Assembly: GCA_013373205.1 (NCBI GenBank)
Contig: JABXIG010000007.1
Span: forward strand, 62,001-126,000
Direction: 5' to 3'
Length of the DNA stretch: 64,000 nt
Origin: Methylocystaceae bacterium
Lineage (GTDB): Bacteria; Pseudomonadota; Alphaproteobacteria; Rhodospirillales; Terasakiellaceae
The translations under genes and the position numbers were made by a program. Position 1 is the first letter of the stretch. Every line of letters begins with the position of its first letter. The notes under the pieces were generated by a model, which was not told the DNA's origin, did not search any database, and was given only the letters and a program-made list of their open reading frames with translations. Positions 29,059 to 36,825 of this stretch are shown here, in pieces.

Positions 29059-30081
29059 ATGAATTTTGCAAGCGACAACACGGCCGGTGTCTCCCCTGAA
29101 ATCATAGAGGCCTTGGCTCGTGCAAATGACGGTGCTGCCATGCCTTATGGCGATGATGTTGTAACAGATAAGGTGCAGGCCCGCTTCAACGAGATTTTCG
29201 AATGTGACACAACCACTTTTCTGGTCGCAACGGGTACTGCCGCAAACGCCATTGCCCTGACGGCCTTATCACCTTCGTATGGCAGCATTTATTGCCATCG
29301 TGATTCCCATATCAACTGCGATGAATGCGGCGCACCGGAATTTTATACAGGCGGGGCCAAGCTGGTCACATTGCCCGGTGCTCATGGCAAGCTACATCAT
29401 GGAGAACTCGATACCGCACTAGCGGCTACATCGGATTCTATCCATCATACCCAACCCGCCGCGATCAGCCTGTCTCAAGCTTCGGAAGCCGGGACCATCT
29501 ATGGCTTGGGTGAAATCCGGCAAATTGGCGAGCTTGCCAAAGAAAACGGACTTTATGTCCATATGGATGGGGCACGCTTCACCAACGCCTTGATTACACT
29601 CGGCTGTAGCCCTGCAGAAATGACGTGGAAATCCGGCATTGATGTTTTAAGTTTTGGCGCAACCAAAAACGGGGCCATGTGCGCCGAGGCTATCATCTTC
29701 TTTAACAAGGACCTTGCGAAAGAAGCGGGCTATAAACGCAAGCGCGGCGGACATCTCTTTTCAAAAATGCGCTATCTTGCTGCCCAATGGGATGCCTATC
29801 TGGATAATGACTTGTGGCTTAAAAACGCCCGTCATGCCAACGATATGGCGCAAAAATTACAAGAAGGGTTACAAACCATTCCAGGGGCAGAACTTTACTA
29901 CTCGGTGGAAGCCAACGAAATTTTCATCACTCTGCCAGAAGCAAGCCTGCAACGGCTGGAACAAGCTGGCTATGGTTTTTATCGCTGGCTAGACCCCCAT
30001 TCCCCCCTGATCCGTCTGGTGACAAACTTCAACACCAAAGAAGAAGATGTGGATGGGTTTATCAAAACCGCAAAAGGGTAG
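29059..30081 (+). CDS. ltaE: Low-specificity L-threonine aldolase
   Basis: A 340-residue PLP enzyme of fold type I that cleaves threonine or allo-threonine to glycine and acetaldehyde. MNFASDNTAG is the family start (substrate/PLP contacts). VHMDGARFTNAL near residue 170 carries the Asp that contacts the PLP ring, and LSFGATKNGAM near residue 200 holds the Schiff-base Lys. ATG 29059 has GAGGAG upstream; an in-frame GTG at 29050 overlaps that site and is rejected. It lies 31 bp after the M67 gene on the same strand. Confidence 0.92.
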   Translation: MNFASDNTAGVSPEIIEALARANDGAAMPYGDDVVTDKVQARFNEIFECDTTTFLVATGTAANAIALTALSPSYGSIYCHRDSHINCDECGAPEFYTGGAKLVTLPGAHGKLHHGELDTALAATSDSIHHTQPAAISLSQASEAGTIYGLGEIRQIGELAKENGLYVHMDGARFTNALITLGCSPAEMTWKSGIDVLSFGATKNGAMCAEAIIFFNKDLAKEAGYKRKRGGHLFSKMRYLAAQWDAYLDNDLWLKNARHANDMAQKLQEGLQTIPGAELYYSVEANEIFITLPEASLQRLEQAGYGFYRWLDPHSPLIRLVTNFNTKEEDVDGFIKTAKG

Positions 30082-30164
30082 TTGTGGCCCCTGCTTTCAA
30101 GGAAAGGCATAAAATATTATTTCGGACCGTCGTGCGCAAATGCCCGAATCTTTAAAATCAGATT

Positions 30165-30473
30165 TTAAGAAGCCGCCGCCCAGGCTTCAATCCCGCCACG
30201 CAGATTGGTGACATTGTTATAGCCTTGCTGGCGTAACCACCCCGTGACCTGCATGGAACGGCCCCCGATGTGGCAGAGCACTACAATGGTTTTATCTCTT
30301 GGAAGTTCATTCAGGCTTTGCGGGATTTCATTCATCGGGATTTCAAGCGCCCCTTCAAAAGCATGAAAGGCAATCTCTGCCGGTTCACGCACGTCCAGAA
30401 CAATATGATCCACACCGGTATCCTGATATTGTTTCAGGGTCTGGACGCCAATTTCAAAAGGGATATCACTCAT
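30165..30473 (-). CDS. Rhodanese-like domain protein
   Basis: A 102-residue single-domain sulfurtransferase. The active-site loop reads CHIGGRS, with the catalytic Cys near residue 66 and the six-residue loop of sulfur-carrying rhodaneses. LDVREPAEIAF and NLRGGIEAWA are the usual flanking motifs. There is no signal peptide, so it is cytoplasmic. It lies downstream of nadC on the same strand with an 80-bp gap; a supply of sulfur for the Fe-S cluster of NadA is conceivable but not shown. Confidence 0.88.
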   Translation of the reverse strand: MSDIPFEIGVQTLKQYQDTGVDHIVLDVREPAEIAFHAFEGALEIPMNEIPQSLNELPRDKTIVVLCHIGGRSMQVTGWLRQQGYNNVTNLRGGIEAWAAAS

Positions 30474-30553
30474 GTTTTTAAATCTCCGGTTTCGTTTTTA
30501 GAAATATAGATCCATATGCTGTAAAATCAACAGCTGCTCATATTAAATCAATT

Positions 30554-31414
30554 CTAAAAATCCATCCCAAGATCAAGGCAAGGTGCACTATGAGTTAACC
30601 AACCGATAGAGATGACATCCACGCCAGATTGGGCAATCGCAGGTGCCGTTTCCAGTGTGACACCACCGGATGCTTCAGCAACACCGCGACCGTCAATCAT
30701 TTTAACCGCCTCTTTCAGCAGGTCCGGCCCCATGTTATCGAGTAAAAACACATCGGCCCCCACTTTCAGCCCTTCTTCCAACTGATCCAAAGTGTCGACT
30801 TCAAGGTTTATTTTCACCATATGACCGAGTTTGGATTTAGCCCGTTCAACGGCTTGGGTAATGCCGCCACAAGCCGCGATATGGTTATCCTTAATCATCA
30901 AACCATCATCCAGACCAAAACGGTGGTTAAAGCCCCCACCGCAACGAACCGCATATTTTTCAAAAGCACGCAAGCCCGGTGTGGTTTTGCGGGTACAGGT
31001 GATCCGCGCTTTCGTGCCCACCACCGCATCTACGATTTTACGGGTTTCCGACGCAATGCCGGACAAATGCCCCATATAGTTAAGCGCCACACGTTCCCCT
31101 GTCAGGATCGCGCGGGCCGGTCCTTCCAGCACAGCCACCGTATCACCGGGGGCAACACGCCCGCCATCGGCGATATAGATTTCCATATCCACACGTGGGT
31201 CAATCAGGCCAAAGGTCATTTCTGCAAAATCAATCCCGGACAAGGCCCCGGTCTGGCGCGCGTTGATGGAGGCTGTCACCCAGGCATCATCATCAATCAC
31301 GATATCCGTGGTCAAATCACCACCGCGGCCTAAATCTTCAGCAAGGGCCGCACGAACCGCAGGTTCGATCAAAATGGGAGAAAGCGGTTCTACTTTTACG
31401 CCAGCGTCTGACAT
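30554..31414 (-). CDS. nadC: Nicotinate-nucleotide pyrophosphorylase (quinolinate phosphoribosyltransferase)
   Basis: A 286-residue enzyme converting quinolinate and PRPP to nicotinate mononucleotide, the third step of de novo NAD synthesis. It has RVALNYMGHLSGIA, the arginine-rich CTRKTTPGLR near residue 140, the GGGFNHRFGLDDG segment and the C-terminal EASGGVTLETA motif. Its start overlaps the end of nadB by 19 bp, so it is coupled to nadB in a nadA-nadB-nadC operon. Confidence 0.96.
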   Translation of the reverse strand: MSDAGVKVEPLSPILIEPAVRAALAEDLGRGGDLTTDIVIDDDAWVTASINARQTGALSGIDFAEMTFGLIDPRVDMEIYIADGGRVAPGDTVAVLEGPARAILTGERVALNYMGHLSGIASETRKIVDAVVGTKARITCTRKTTPGLRAFEKYAVRCGGGFNHRFGLDDGLMIKDNHIAACGGITQAVERAKSKLGHMVKINLEVDTLDQLEEGLKVGADVFLLDNMGPDLLKEAVKMIDGRGVAEASGGVTLETAPAIAQSGVDVISIGWLTHSAPCLDLGMDF

Positions 31415-32976
31415 GACTGAATGGTTCCTTGTATGTTTACCCCGATATTGAGGCCGCGAATAAATGCGTCAATTTCTTTTAAGCTTGTTTTGCTACGATG
31501 GGCTTGTTCTGCATCCGTATCTGGATAATCACTGCGAAAATGCCCGCCGCGACTTTCACTTCGTTCCAACGCACAGGCAAGGATCATCTTGGCGGCCATC
31601 AATTTGTTTTTAAAGCTTGGGCTAAAACTGTCCTGCTTTTCTTCCCAACCAACGACCTTAACCAATGCAGTATAAAGCCCGGCCTCATGACGTTCCACGC
31701 CTGCAGCACCATAAAGCACGCTGGCAAGCTGATCGCTAAGATCAAGGCTACCGGATGTTTCAGCATTTGCGTCTTCAAACTTTACATCAATCGCTTTAAC
31801 GGCCTGAATATCTTTTGCTACCCGGCGGCCAAACACAACGGCTTCCAATAATGAATTGCTGGCAAGACGGTTCGCTCCATGCACGCCCGTACAGGCGACT
31901 TCGCCCACAGCCCACAAGCCATCAACAGAGGTGCGACCATTCAAATCCACATCAACACCACCCATGTGGTAATGCGCAGCAGGGGTGACGGGGATCGGAT
32001 GAGTTGTCGGATCAAGCCCTGCTTCCATGCAATAGCCATAAACAGTGGGAAAACGGTTTTTGAAATCAGCACCCACAGCCTCACGGCAATCAAGATAGAC
32101 TTTTTCACCCGCCTTGACGCGGCGCCAAATCGCACGGGCCACCACATCACGCGGGGCAAGTTCTGCATCTTTATGAACAGAGGGCATAAAACGCACACCG
32201 CGGCTATCAATCAGATGGGCACCTTCACCCCGCAAGGCTTCGGTTGCCAGTGGCATAGGCTTGACGCCCACATCAATGGCAGTGGGGTGAAACTGCACAA
32301 ATTCCAGATCCGCAAGCTTAGCACCGACACGCGCAGCCATGGCAAGACCTTCCCCGCAGGATTCTTCCGGGTTGGTCGTATAGCCAAACAGACTGCCAAT
32401 GCCGCCTGTCGCCATCACCACGGCCTTTGCAAAAATGGTGACTTTTTGCCCGTCATGGCGACTTGCCCGCGCCCCGATGACACGACCGTTCTTTTCAATC
32501 AAATCATAGGCCGTGGCATCTGAAATCAAACGGATATGGTCGCTGTTTTGCACAGCCTGTCCAAGGGCACGCATAATTTCTTTGCCCGTGCTATCCCCAT
32601 CAGCATGAAGAATACGGCGGAAAGAATGGGCCGCTTCGCGACCCAGACATAAGTCACCCTCATCCGTGCGATCAAAATTGACGCCCCAGTTTATGAGCGC
32701 ATCAATCAAGGCAGGACCTTCATAGGTGATGACATGAGCGGCTTTTTCACAGGACAGTTCAACGCCCACATCCAATGTGTCGCGTTTATGATGGGCGGGA
32801 TGATCGTCTTTACCAACAGCTGCGGCAATGCCGCCTTGCGCCCAGGCGCTGCTGGATCCTTCGCCTGCTGGCGCTTTTGCCAGAACGACCACATCATACA
32901 TTTCAAGATCAAGGGCACTGACAAGGCCAGCGGCCCCTGCCCCAATCACCAATACATCCGTTTCAAGCCGTTCCAT
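31396..32976 (-). CDS. nadB: L-aspartate oxidase
   Basis: A 526-residue FAD enzyme oxidising aspartate to iminoaspartate, the first step of NAD synthesis. The N-terminal dinucleotide fold VIGAGAAGLVSALDLE binds FAD. SSAWAQGGIAAAVG and the catalytic-region HIPTAIDV-like segment (FVQFHPTAIDV) follow. GGVDVDLNGRTSVDGLWAVG is the family C-terminal motif. It lies 15 bp after nadA and overlaps nadC. Confidence 0.96.
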   Translation of the reverse strand: MERLETDVLVIGAGAAGLVSALDLEMYDVVVLAKAPAGEGSSSAWAQGGIAAAVGKDDHPAHHKRDTLDVGVELSCEKAAHVITYEGPALIDALINWGVNFDRTDEGDLCLGREAAHSFRRILHADGDSTGKEIMRALGQAVQNSDHIRLISDATAYDLIEKNGRVIGARASRHDGQKVTIFAKAVVMATGGIGSLFGYTTNPEESCGEGLAMAARVGAKLADLEFVQFHPTAIDVGVKPMPLATEALRGEGAHLIDSRGVRFMPSVHKDAELAPRDVVARAIWRRVKAGEKVYLDCREAVGADFKNRFPTVYGYCMEAGLDPTTHPIPVTPAAHYHMGGVDVDLNGRTSVDGLWAVGEVACTGVHGANRLASNSLLEAVVFGRRVAKDIQAVKAIDVKFEDANAETSGSLDLSDQLASVLYGAAGVERHEAGLYTALVKVVGWEEKQDSFSPSFKNKLMAAKMILACALERSESRGGHFRSDYPDTDAEQAHRSKTSLKEIDAFIRGLNIGVNIQGTIQSCQTLA

Positions 32977-32991
32977 GGCACCTTGGCCTTC

Positions 32992-34011
32992 TTAGCTGGC
33001 TGCGATCATGGCTTCGATGGAAGCACGTGCAGGCTTTGCGATTTCTTCATCTACGAAAACTTCATTTGAAAGGTTGCGCAGACAATGAACGATTTTTTCT
33101 AGGGTAATTTTCTTCATGTGCGGACATATGGAACAAGACATAATAAATTCGCTGTCTGGGCAATCCGCACGGATGTTATCGGACATGGAACATTCTGTAA
33201 TGAGTGCGACCAGTTCAGGTTTTTTCTCTTTCACAAAGTCCGCCATGCCTGTGGTGGAACCGGAAAAGTCAGCTTCATCCAGAACCTCTGGCGGGCATTC
33301 CGGATGGGCGACAATCACAACATCCGGGTGATCTTTGCGCAGTTGAACCATATCTTCTTTCTTGTACAGTTCATGCACTTCGCACTGCCCGGCCCAAGTC
33401 AGGATTTCCACATCGGTTGTTTTGGCAACGTTTGCCGCCAAAAATTGATCCGGTACCAGCAAAACTTTATCGCTCCCCAAAGATTCCACGATCTTTTTCG
33501 CATTTGCAGAGGTACAGCAAATATCCACATGGGCCTTCACATCTGCAGAGGTATTTACATAGGTGCAGATCGGCACACCTGGATTGTCTTTGCGCAATTG
33601 CTTGACATCTTCAGCCGTAATGCTTTCTGCCAGCGAACAGCCTGCTTCAGGGTCCGGGATCAAGACTTTTTTAGATGGGTTCAACAGTTTTGCTGTTTCG
33701 GCCATAAAGTGCACACCACAAACCACCATTACGTCTGCTTCAACCTCTTTGGCTTTAACCGCCAAGGCAAGACTGTCACCTACGATGTCAGATACACAGT
33801 GGAAGATATCGCGCGTTTGATAGTTATGCGCCAGAATAACAGCGTTCTTTTCTTTTTTCAGGCGCAGGATTTCATCCACATATGGGGCGATCACAGGCCA
33901 TTCTTCAGCCGTGATATGATCTTTCACACGCTCAAATACAGGCGCCATGCGCTCTGCCACATCGGCTGTATATTCAAATTCATCTTCCAGCAGGGGGGCT
34001 GCGACAGTCAT
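32992..34011 (-). CDS. nadA: Quinolinate synthase
   Basis: A 339-residue [4Fe-4S] enzyme condensing iminoaspartate and dihydroxyacetone phosphate to quinolinate. Family motifs include AHNYQTRDIFHCVSDIVGDS, the VCGVHFMAET segment with one cluster Cys, AHPECPPEV with the second, and MSCSICPHMKKITL with the third. ATG 34011 is set by an AAGGAG site nine bases upstream; a frame opened at 34092 would run through both putative operators. First gene of nadABC, with a promoter at 34093-34121 predicted to be repressed. Confidence 0.95.
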   Translation of the reverse strand: MTVAAPLLEDEFEYTADVAERMAPVFERVKDHITAEEWPVIAPYVDEILRLKKEKNAVILAHNYQTRDIFHCVSDIVGDSLALAVKAKEVEADVMVVCGVHFMAETAKLLNPSKKVLIPDPEAGCSLAESITAEDVKQLRKDNPGVPICTYVNTSADVKAHVDICCTSANAKKIVESLGSDKVLLVPDQFLAANVAKTTDVEILTWAGQCEVHELYKKEDMVQLRKDHPDVVIVAHPECPPEVLDEADFSGSTTGMADFVKEKKPELVALITECSMSDNIRADCPDSEFIMSCSICPHMKKITLEKIVHCLRNLSNEVFVDEEIAKPARASIEAMIAAS

Positions 34012-34025
34012 CTTATCAGGCTCCT

Positions 34026-34044
34026 TATACTCATATTGAGCATA
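34026..34044. promoter_or_regulatory. Operator-like palindrome O1 in the nadA leader
   Basis: TAT-a-CTCA-tat-TGAG-c-ATA, a 19-bp imperfect palindrome just upstream of the nadA ribosome site. It shares the half-site TGAGCATA with the perfect palindrome at 34086-34104. Confidence 0.5.
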
Positions 34045-34085
34045 TATTTGGCAAAAAATTTCGGAGGCGCTGTTTAACCTCCATT

Positions 34086-34104
34086 TGAGCATAAGTTATG
34101 CTCA
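34086..34104. promoter_or_regulatory. Operator-like palindrome O2 at the nadA promoter
   Basis: TGAGCATAA-g-TTATGCTCA, a perfect 19-bp palindrome that covers the predicted -10 element of nadABC. The nearby NrtR-type regulator is the obvious candidate to bind it. Confidence 0.6.
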
Positions 34105-34121
34105 CTCTGAACATAGGTCAA
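34093..34121 (-). promoter_or_regulatory. Predicted nadABC promoter
   Basis: On the minus strand TTGACC (34121-34116) and TAACTT (34098-34093) are spaced by 17 bp. The -10 is weak and lies inside palindrome O2. Confidence 0.45.
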
Positions 34122-34295
34122 GGAATTTTTATAGAATCAACCAGAGAAAATCTATAAGTTATTGTTTTTAAATAACTTAAATATGTAAGTTTTTTGACAC
34201 AAACATCCTGATCGTGTCATCCTCGCTATTGTGGGGATCCCGTTTAATCAGAATTAAAAGGTTTCTAGTTCCCCCCTGTGCAGGAATGGCGGGTT

Positions 34296-35327
34296 TCAAC
34301 GCTTCCCAACCGGAAGCCTCGGTCCTGCTGTCAGTCTCTCTGCAAGAATATCCCTGACATAGCGATAGGTCTCCGCTGGACGACCGCCCGTTCTACTTTC
34401 ATATTTCCCTGTGCCTTCCACAAGGCCGCTTTTTTCCACAAGGCGGCGGAAATTTTGTTTGTGGAGTAAATTGCCACTGATCGCTTCGACGGCTTTTTGC
34501 AGTTCAAACAAGGTAAAGGTCGGTGGGACCAATTCAAACACTACGGGGCGATATTTTAATTTACCGCGCAGCCGTCCCATGGCAGTCGCAAGGATGCGGC
34601 GGTGATCCAGCACCATGGGGTGGCTGTGGACAGAAAATGCCATATCCTGCCCCCGATCACGCTGGGCTTCAGTGACAATCCCAGCTTCATATAAAAGCTC
34701 ATAACGTTCCAGCACCCGGTCTTCATTCCAGCGCACTTCTTCAGACCCGAAAGTGGCGTCAATGCGTGAAAAGCGTTCGCGGATTTCTGCCGGGCTATCG
34801 GCTTGTGTTGCCCATTCATCCAGCCCCGGCTCAATTTCTTGCGTTAAAATTTCTGGCTTTCCTGCGCGCCAGTCTTCCCACGGGAAATAACGATACCAGT
34901 TTTGCCATAAAGCTTCACCTGCCCCTGCGGGCTTGGCTTCCTGTGCCAAGGCAAGATAACCGATAGAAAGGACACGCGCGCCTAATTCCTGTTCGCGTGG
35001 GTCACGACCTCGATCGCCAAAAGTATAAAGCTGTTCCACATATCCTAAATCCAGCTGGGTCTGTTCTTCCACCCAACCGCGCAAGCCCGCATCCAATGTG
35101 CGGTGACGACCCGGATAAAACGGACCATAGGGCAAGGCTTCCAAAGTATCATCGCTTAAGGCATCGCCTTCGCGCGCCACACCTTCTTCGGTTGAGGCCA
35201 AAGCGTGATCTACACGGCGCACAACAAGAACACGCGGCTCATCATCAGTGACAGCAACAATCACAGCCGTCAAACCGATCTGAACACCCCCTTGTTCCGC
35301 AACAGCCTGTTCCCCGAAGTCCGTCAT
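34296..35327 (-). CDS. nrtR: NrtR-type NAD regulator (Nudix-like plus winged helix)
   Basis: A 343-residue protein with an N-terminal Nudix-like fold (about 18-215) and a C-terminal winged helix (about 245-335; FTLFELQKAVEAISGNLLHK, then GRPAETYRYV). The Nudix box is degenerate: the expected REx2EExGU stretch reads LRGWVEEQTQLDL, lacking catalytic residues, as in NrtR repressors that sense ADP-ribose-type NAD metabolites. It is larger than typical NrtR (about 230-250) owing to inserts in the Nudix part. It lies upstream of nadABC on the same strand, with two palindromes between, which supports control of NAD synthesis. The start is 5 bp after the DUF1244 stop. Confidence 0.82.
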   Translation of the reverse strand: MTDFGEQAVAEQGGVQIGLTAVIVAVTDDEPRVLVVRRVDHALASTEEGVAREGDALSDDTLEALPYGPFYPGRHRTLDAGLRGWVEEQTQLDLGYVEQLYTFGDRGRDPREQELGARVLSIGYLALAQEAKPAGAGEALWQNWYRYFPWEDWRAGKPEILTQEIEPGLDEWATQADSPAEIRERFSRIDATFGSEEVRWNEDRVLERYELLYEAGIVTEAQRDRGQDMAFSVHSHPMVLDHRRILATAMGRLRGKLKYRPVVFELVPPTFTLFELQKAVEAISGNLLHKQNFRRLVEKSGLVEGTGKYESRTGGRPAETYRYVRDILAERLTAGPRLPVGKR

Positions 35328-35332
35328 GAAAC

Positions 35333-35644
35333 TTAAAGCCCTTCGATCACCGCATGACCGGACTTATCTGAATATTTTTCCATTTGTTCATCTGTGGCCT
35401 TTCTCTGATATTTTTCTTTATATTCATCATAAGGCATACCGTAGATGGCTTCTTTTGCCTCATCCATGGACAGCTCGACCCCTTGTTCATTTGCCGCTGC
35501 CTTATACCATTTTGCCAAACAATTGCGGCAAAATCCGGCAAGGTTCATGATATCAATATTCTGCACATCATTGCGTTTTTGCAGATGGGCCACAAGGCCG
35601 CGAAAAGCTGCGGCTTCCAATTCGGTTTGGGTTTGTTTATCCAT
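35333..35644 (-). CDS. DUF1244 family protein
   Basis: A 103-residue conserved proteobacterial protein of unknown function. The family core is clear: FRGLVAHLQKRNDVQNIDIM, then AGFCRNCLAKWY with a CxxC pair, and MPYDEYKEKYQ. It is soluble and helical. Only 5 bp separate it from nrtR, so the two are likely co-transcribed. The CxxC could bind metal or be redox active; nothing further can be said. Confidence 0.88.
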   Translation of the reverse strand: MDKQTQTELEAAAFRGLVAHLQKRNDVQNIDIMNLAGFCRNCLAKWYKAAANEQGVELSMDEAKEAIYGMPYDEYKEKYQRKATDEQMEKYSDKSGHAVIEGL

Positions 35645-35673
35645 ATTTCATCCCTCAACACATGAGATTTAAC

Positions 35674-36747
35674 TCAATCTTCGTATTCTTCCGCAACCTG
35701 CACCGGACTTGAAGCCAGATAGGCCGAACTATTCATCACCAGACTGACCAGCTCGGGCTGACGATTGGTTCCCGTTTTACGAAAAACCTGTTTCAAGTGC
35801 GAACGTACCGTATTCATCGAAACACCAAATTCTTCTGATACGGTTTCCAGTTTTTTACCGACAATCAACGCCTGTAGCAAGCGCGCTTCCGCCTCGGTCA
35901 ATCCATAAAGACGGGCCAGAACATTGGTCGGTGGTTCGTTATGTTTTTCAGGGTCATTAATAAAGACCGCGACATTTCCTGAATCCCGTGTCACATCATC
36001 ATCGGGAAGCGGTACCACCAGCAAAGAAAACGATCGTTTCATGGAAGCTCGCGAAACGCTCATGGCCCCACCTTCACGATCTTCTTCGTTCCCACTTCCC
36101 AAATCAATGGCTGCATCAGCGATCATACTATGCAGCATTTTGGTTTCAGCAACCTTATCCGTTCTAAAAATCCCGGTTGCACCCACATTGACCCCATCAC
36201 TCAGGGCAAAAATGTCGCTTGCTGCATTATTCATAAACAGAACGCTGGCATCTTTATCAACAATTACCACCCCCATAGGCAAGCGGTTCAATGCCGCAGC
36301 CCCAAAATCTGTTTTTTTATCATCGCCAAATTCATCGCTGCTGAGCATCTGTGTGCCCGCTTCGGGGACGAATGTTTCGCCTTCCAGAACAGTTTCCAGC
36401 GCATGTTGCATCTGTTGGTGGCTAAAAGATTTAAACATATAGCCAGCCACCCCACATTCCAAGGTTTTGGTAATGGCTTTCTGGCTTTCAGTTGCAGAAA
36501 TAATCATCAACGGGACTTCCGGGCGTTTATGCTGCACGGCACGGATACCATCCAGTCCGGCCATGCCCGGCATGTTCAAATCCGCAATCACAAGCGAAAA
36601 ATCAATGTCCTGTGACAAAACTTCCAGCAAATCAGGATAACTGGTTGCCTGCAAGATATCAGCATCCGGTTCCATAGAGCGCAATACCCCCTTCACACCT
36701 TCGAGAACAAGGGGGTGGTCATCTGCTACAACAAATGTGGTTTTCAT
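35674..36747 (-). CDS. LuxR-family response regulator with internal PAS-like domain
   Basis: A 357-residue regulator. The receiver (residues 1-125) has acidic residues DD at 9-10, acceptor Asp56 (LVIADLNMPG) and Lys in YMFKSFS. A PAS-like segment (about 155-285; GVVIVDKDASVLFMNNAASD) follows. The C-terminal LuxR helix-turn-helix (about 290-345) reads TEAEARLLQALIVGKKLETV onward. The extra sensory domain between receiver and DNA-binding parts is uncommon. It lies 78 bp after the hybrid kinase gene on the same strand and is probably its output. Confidence 0.88.
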   Translation of the reverse strand: MKTTFVVADDHPLVLEGVKGVLRSMEPDADILQATSYPDLLEVLSQDIDFSLVIADLNMPGMAGLDGIRAVQHKRPEVPLMIISATESQKAITKTLECGVAGYMFKSFSHQQMQHALETVLEGETFVPEAGTQMLSSDEFGDDKKTDFGAAALNRLPMGVVIVDKDASVLFMNNAASDIFALSDGVNVGATGIFRTDKVAETKMLHSMIADAAIDLGSGNEEDREGGAMSVSRASMKRSFSLLVVPLPDDDVTRDSGNVAVFINDPEKHNEPPTNVLARLYGLTEAEARLLQALIVGKKLETVSEEFGVSMNTVRSHLKQVFRKTGTNRQPELVSLVMNSSAYLASSPVQVAEEYED

Positions 36748-36825
36748 TTTTCTGGCTTTCCGCAGTTATTTTTATCATTTTCTGTATCGAAGGTAACAAA
36801 TGAAACGCCGAATAAAAATCTATTT

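Noticed and set aside
31879..32523. Open frame of 214 codons opposite nadB
   Set aside because: Shadow of a well-conserved gene; composition rich in His, Thr and Arg without domain signals.
33118..34077. Long open frame (319 codons) on the plus strand opposite nadA
   Set aside because: It mirrors the codon pattern of nadA, has no ribosome site and no recognisable protein; nadA is certain.
34012..34092. Extended nadA start at 34092
   Set aside because: Would run through the putative operators; AAGGAG before ATG 34011 is convincing.
34296..35327. Active Nudix hydrolase reading of the NrtR-like protein
   Set aside because: The Nudix box lacks the catalytic Arg-Glu pair in its usual place and a winged helix follows, so a regulator is more likely.
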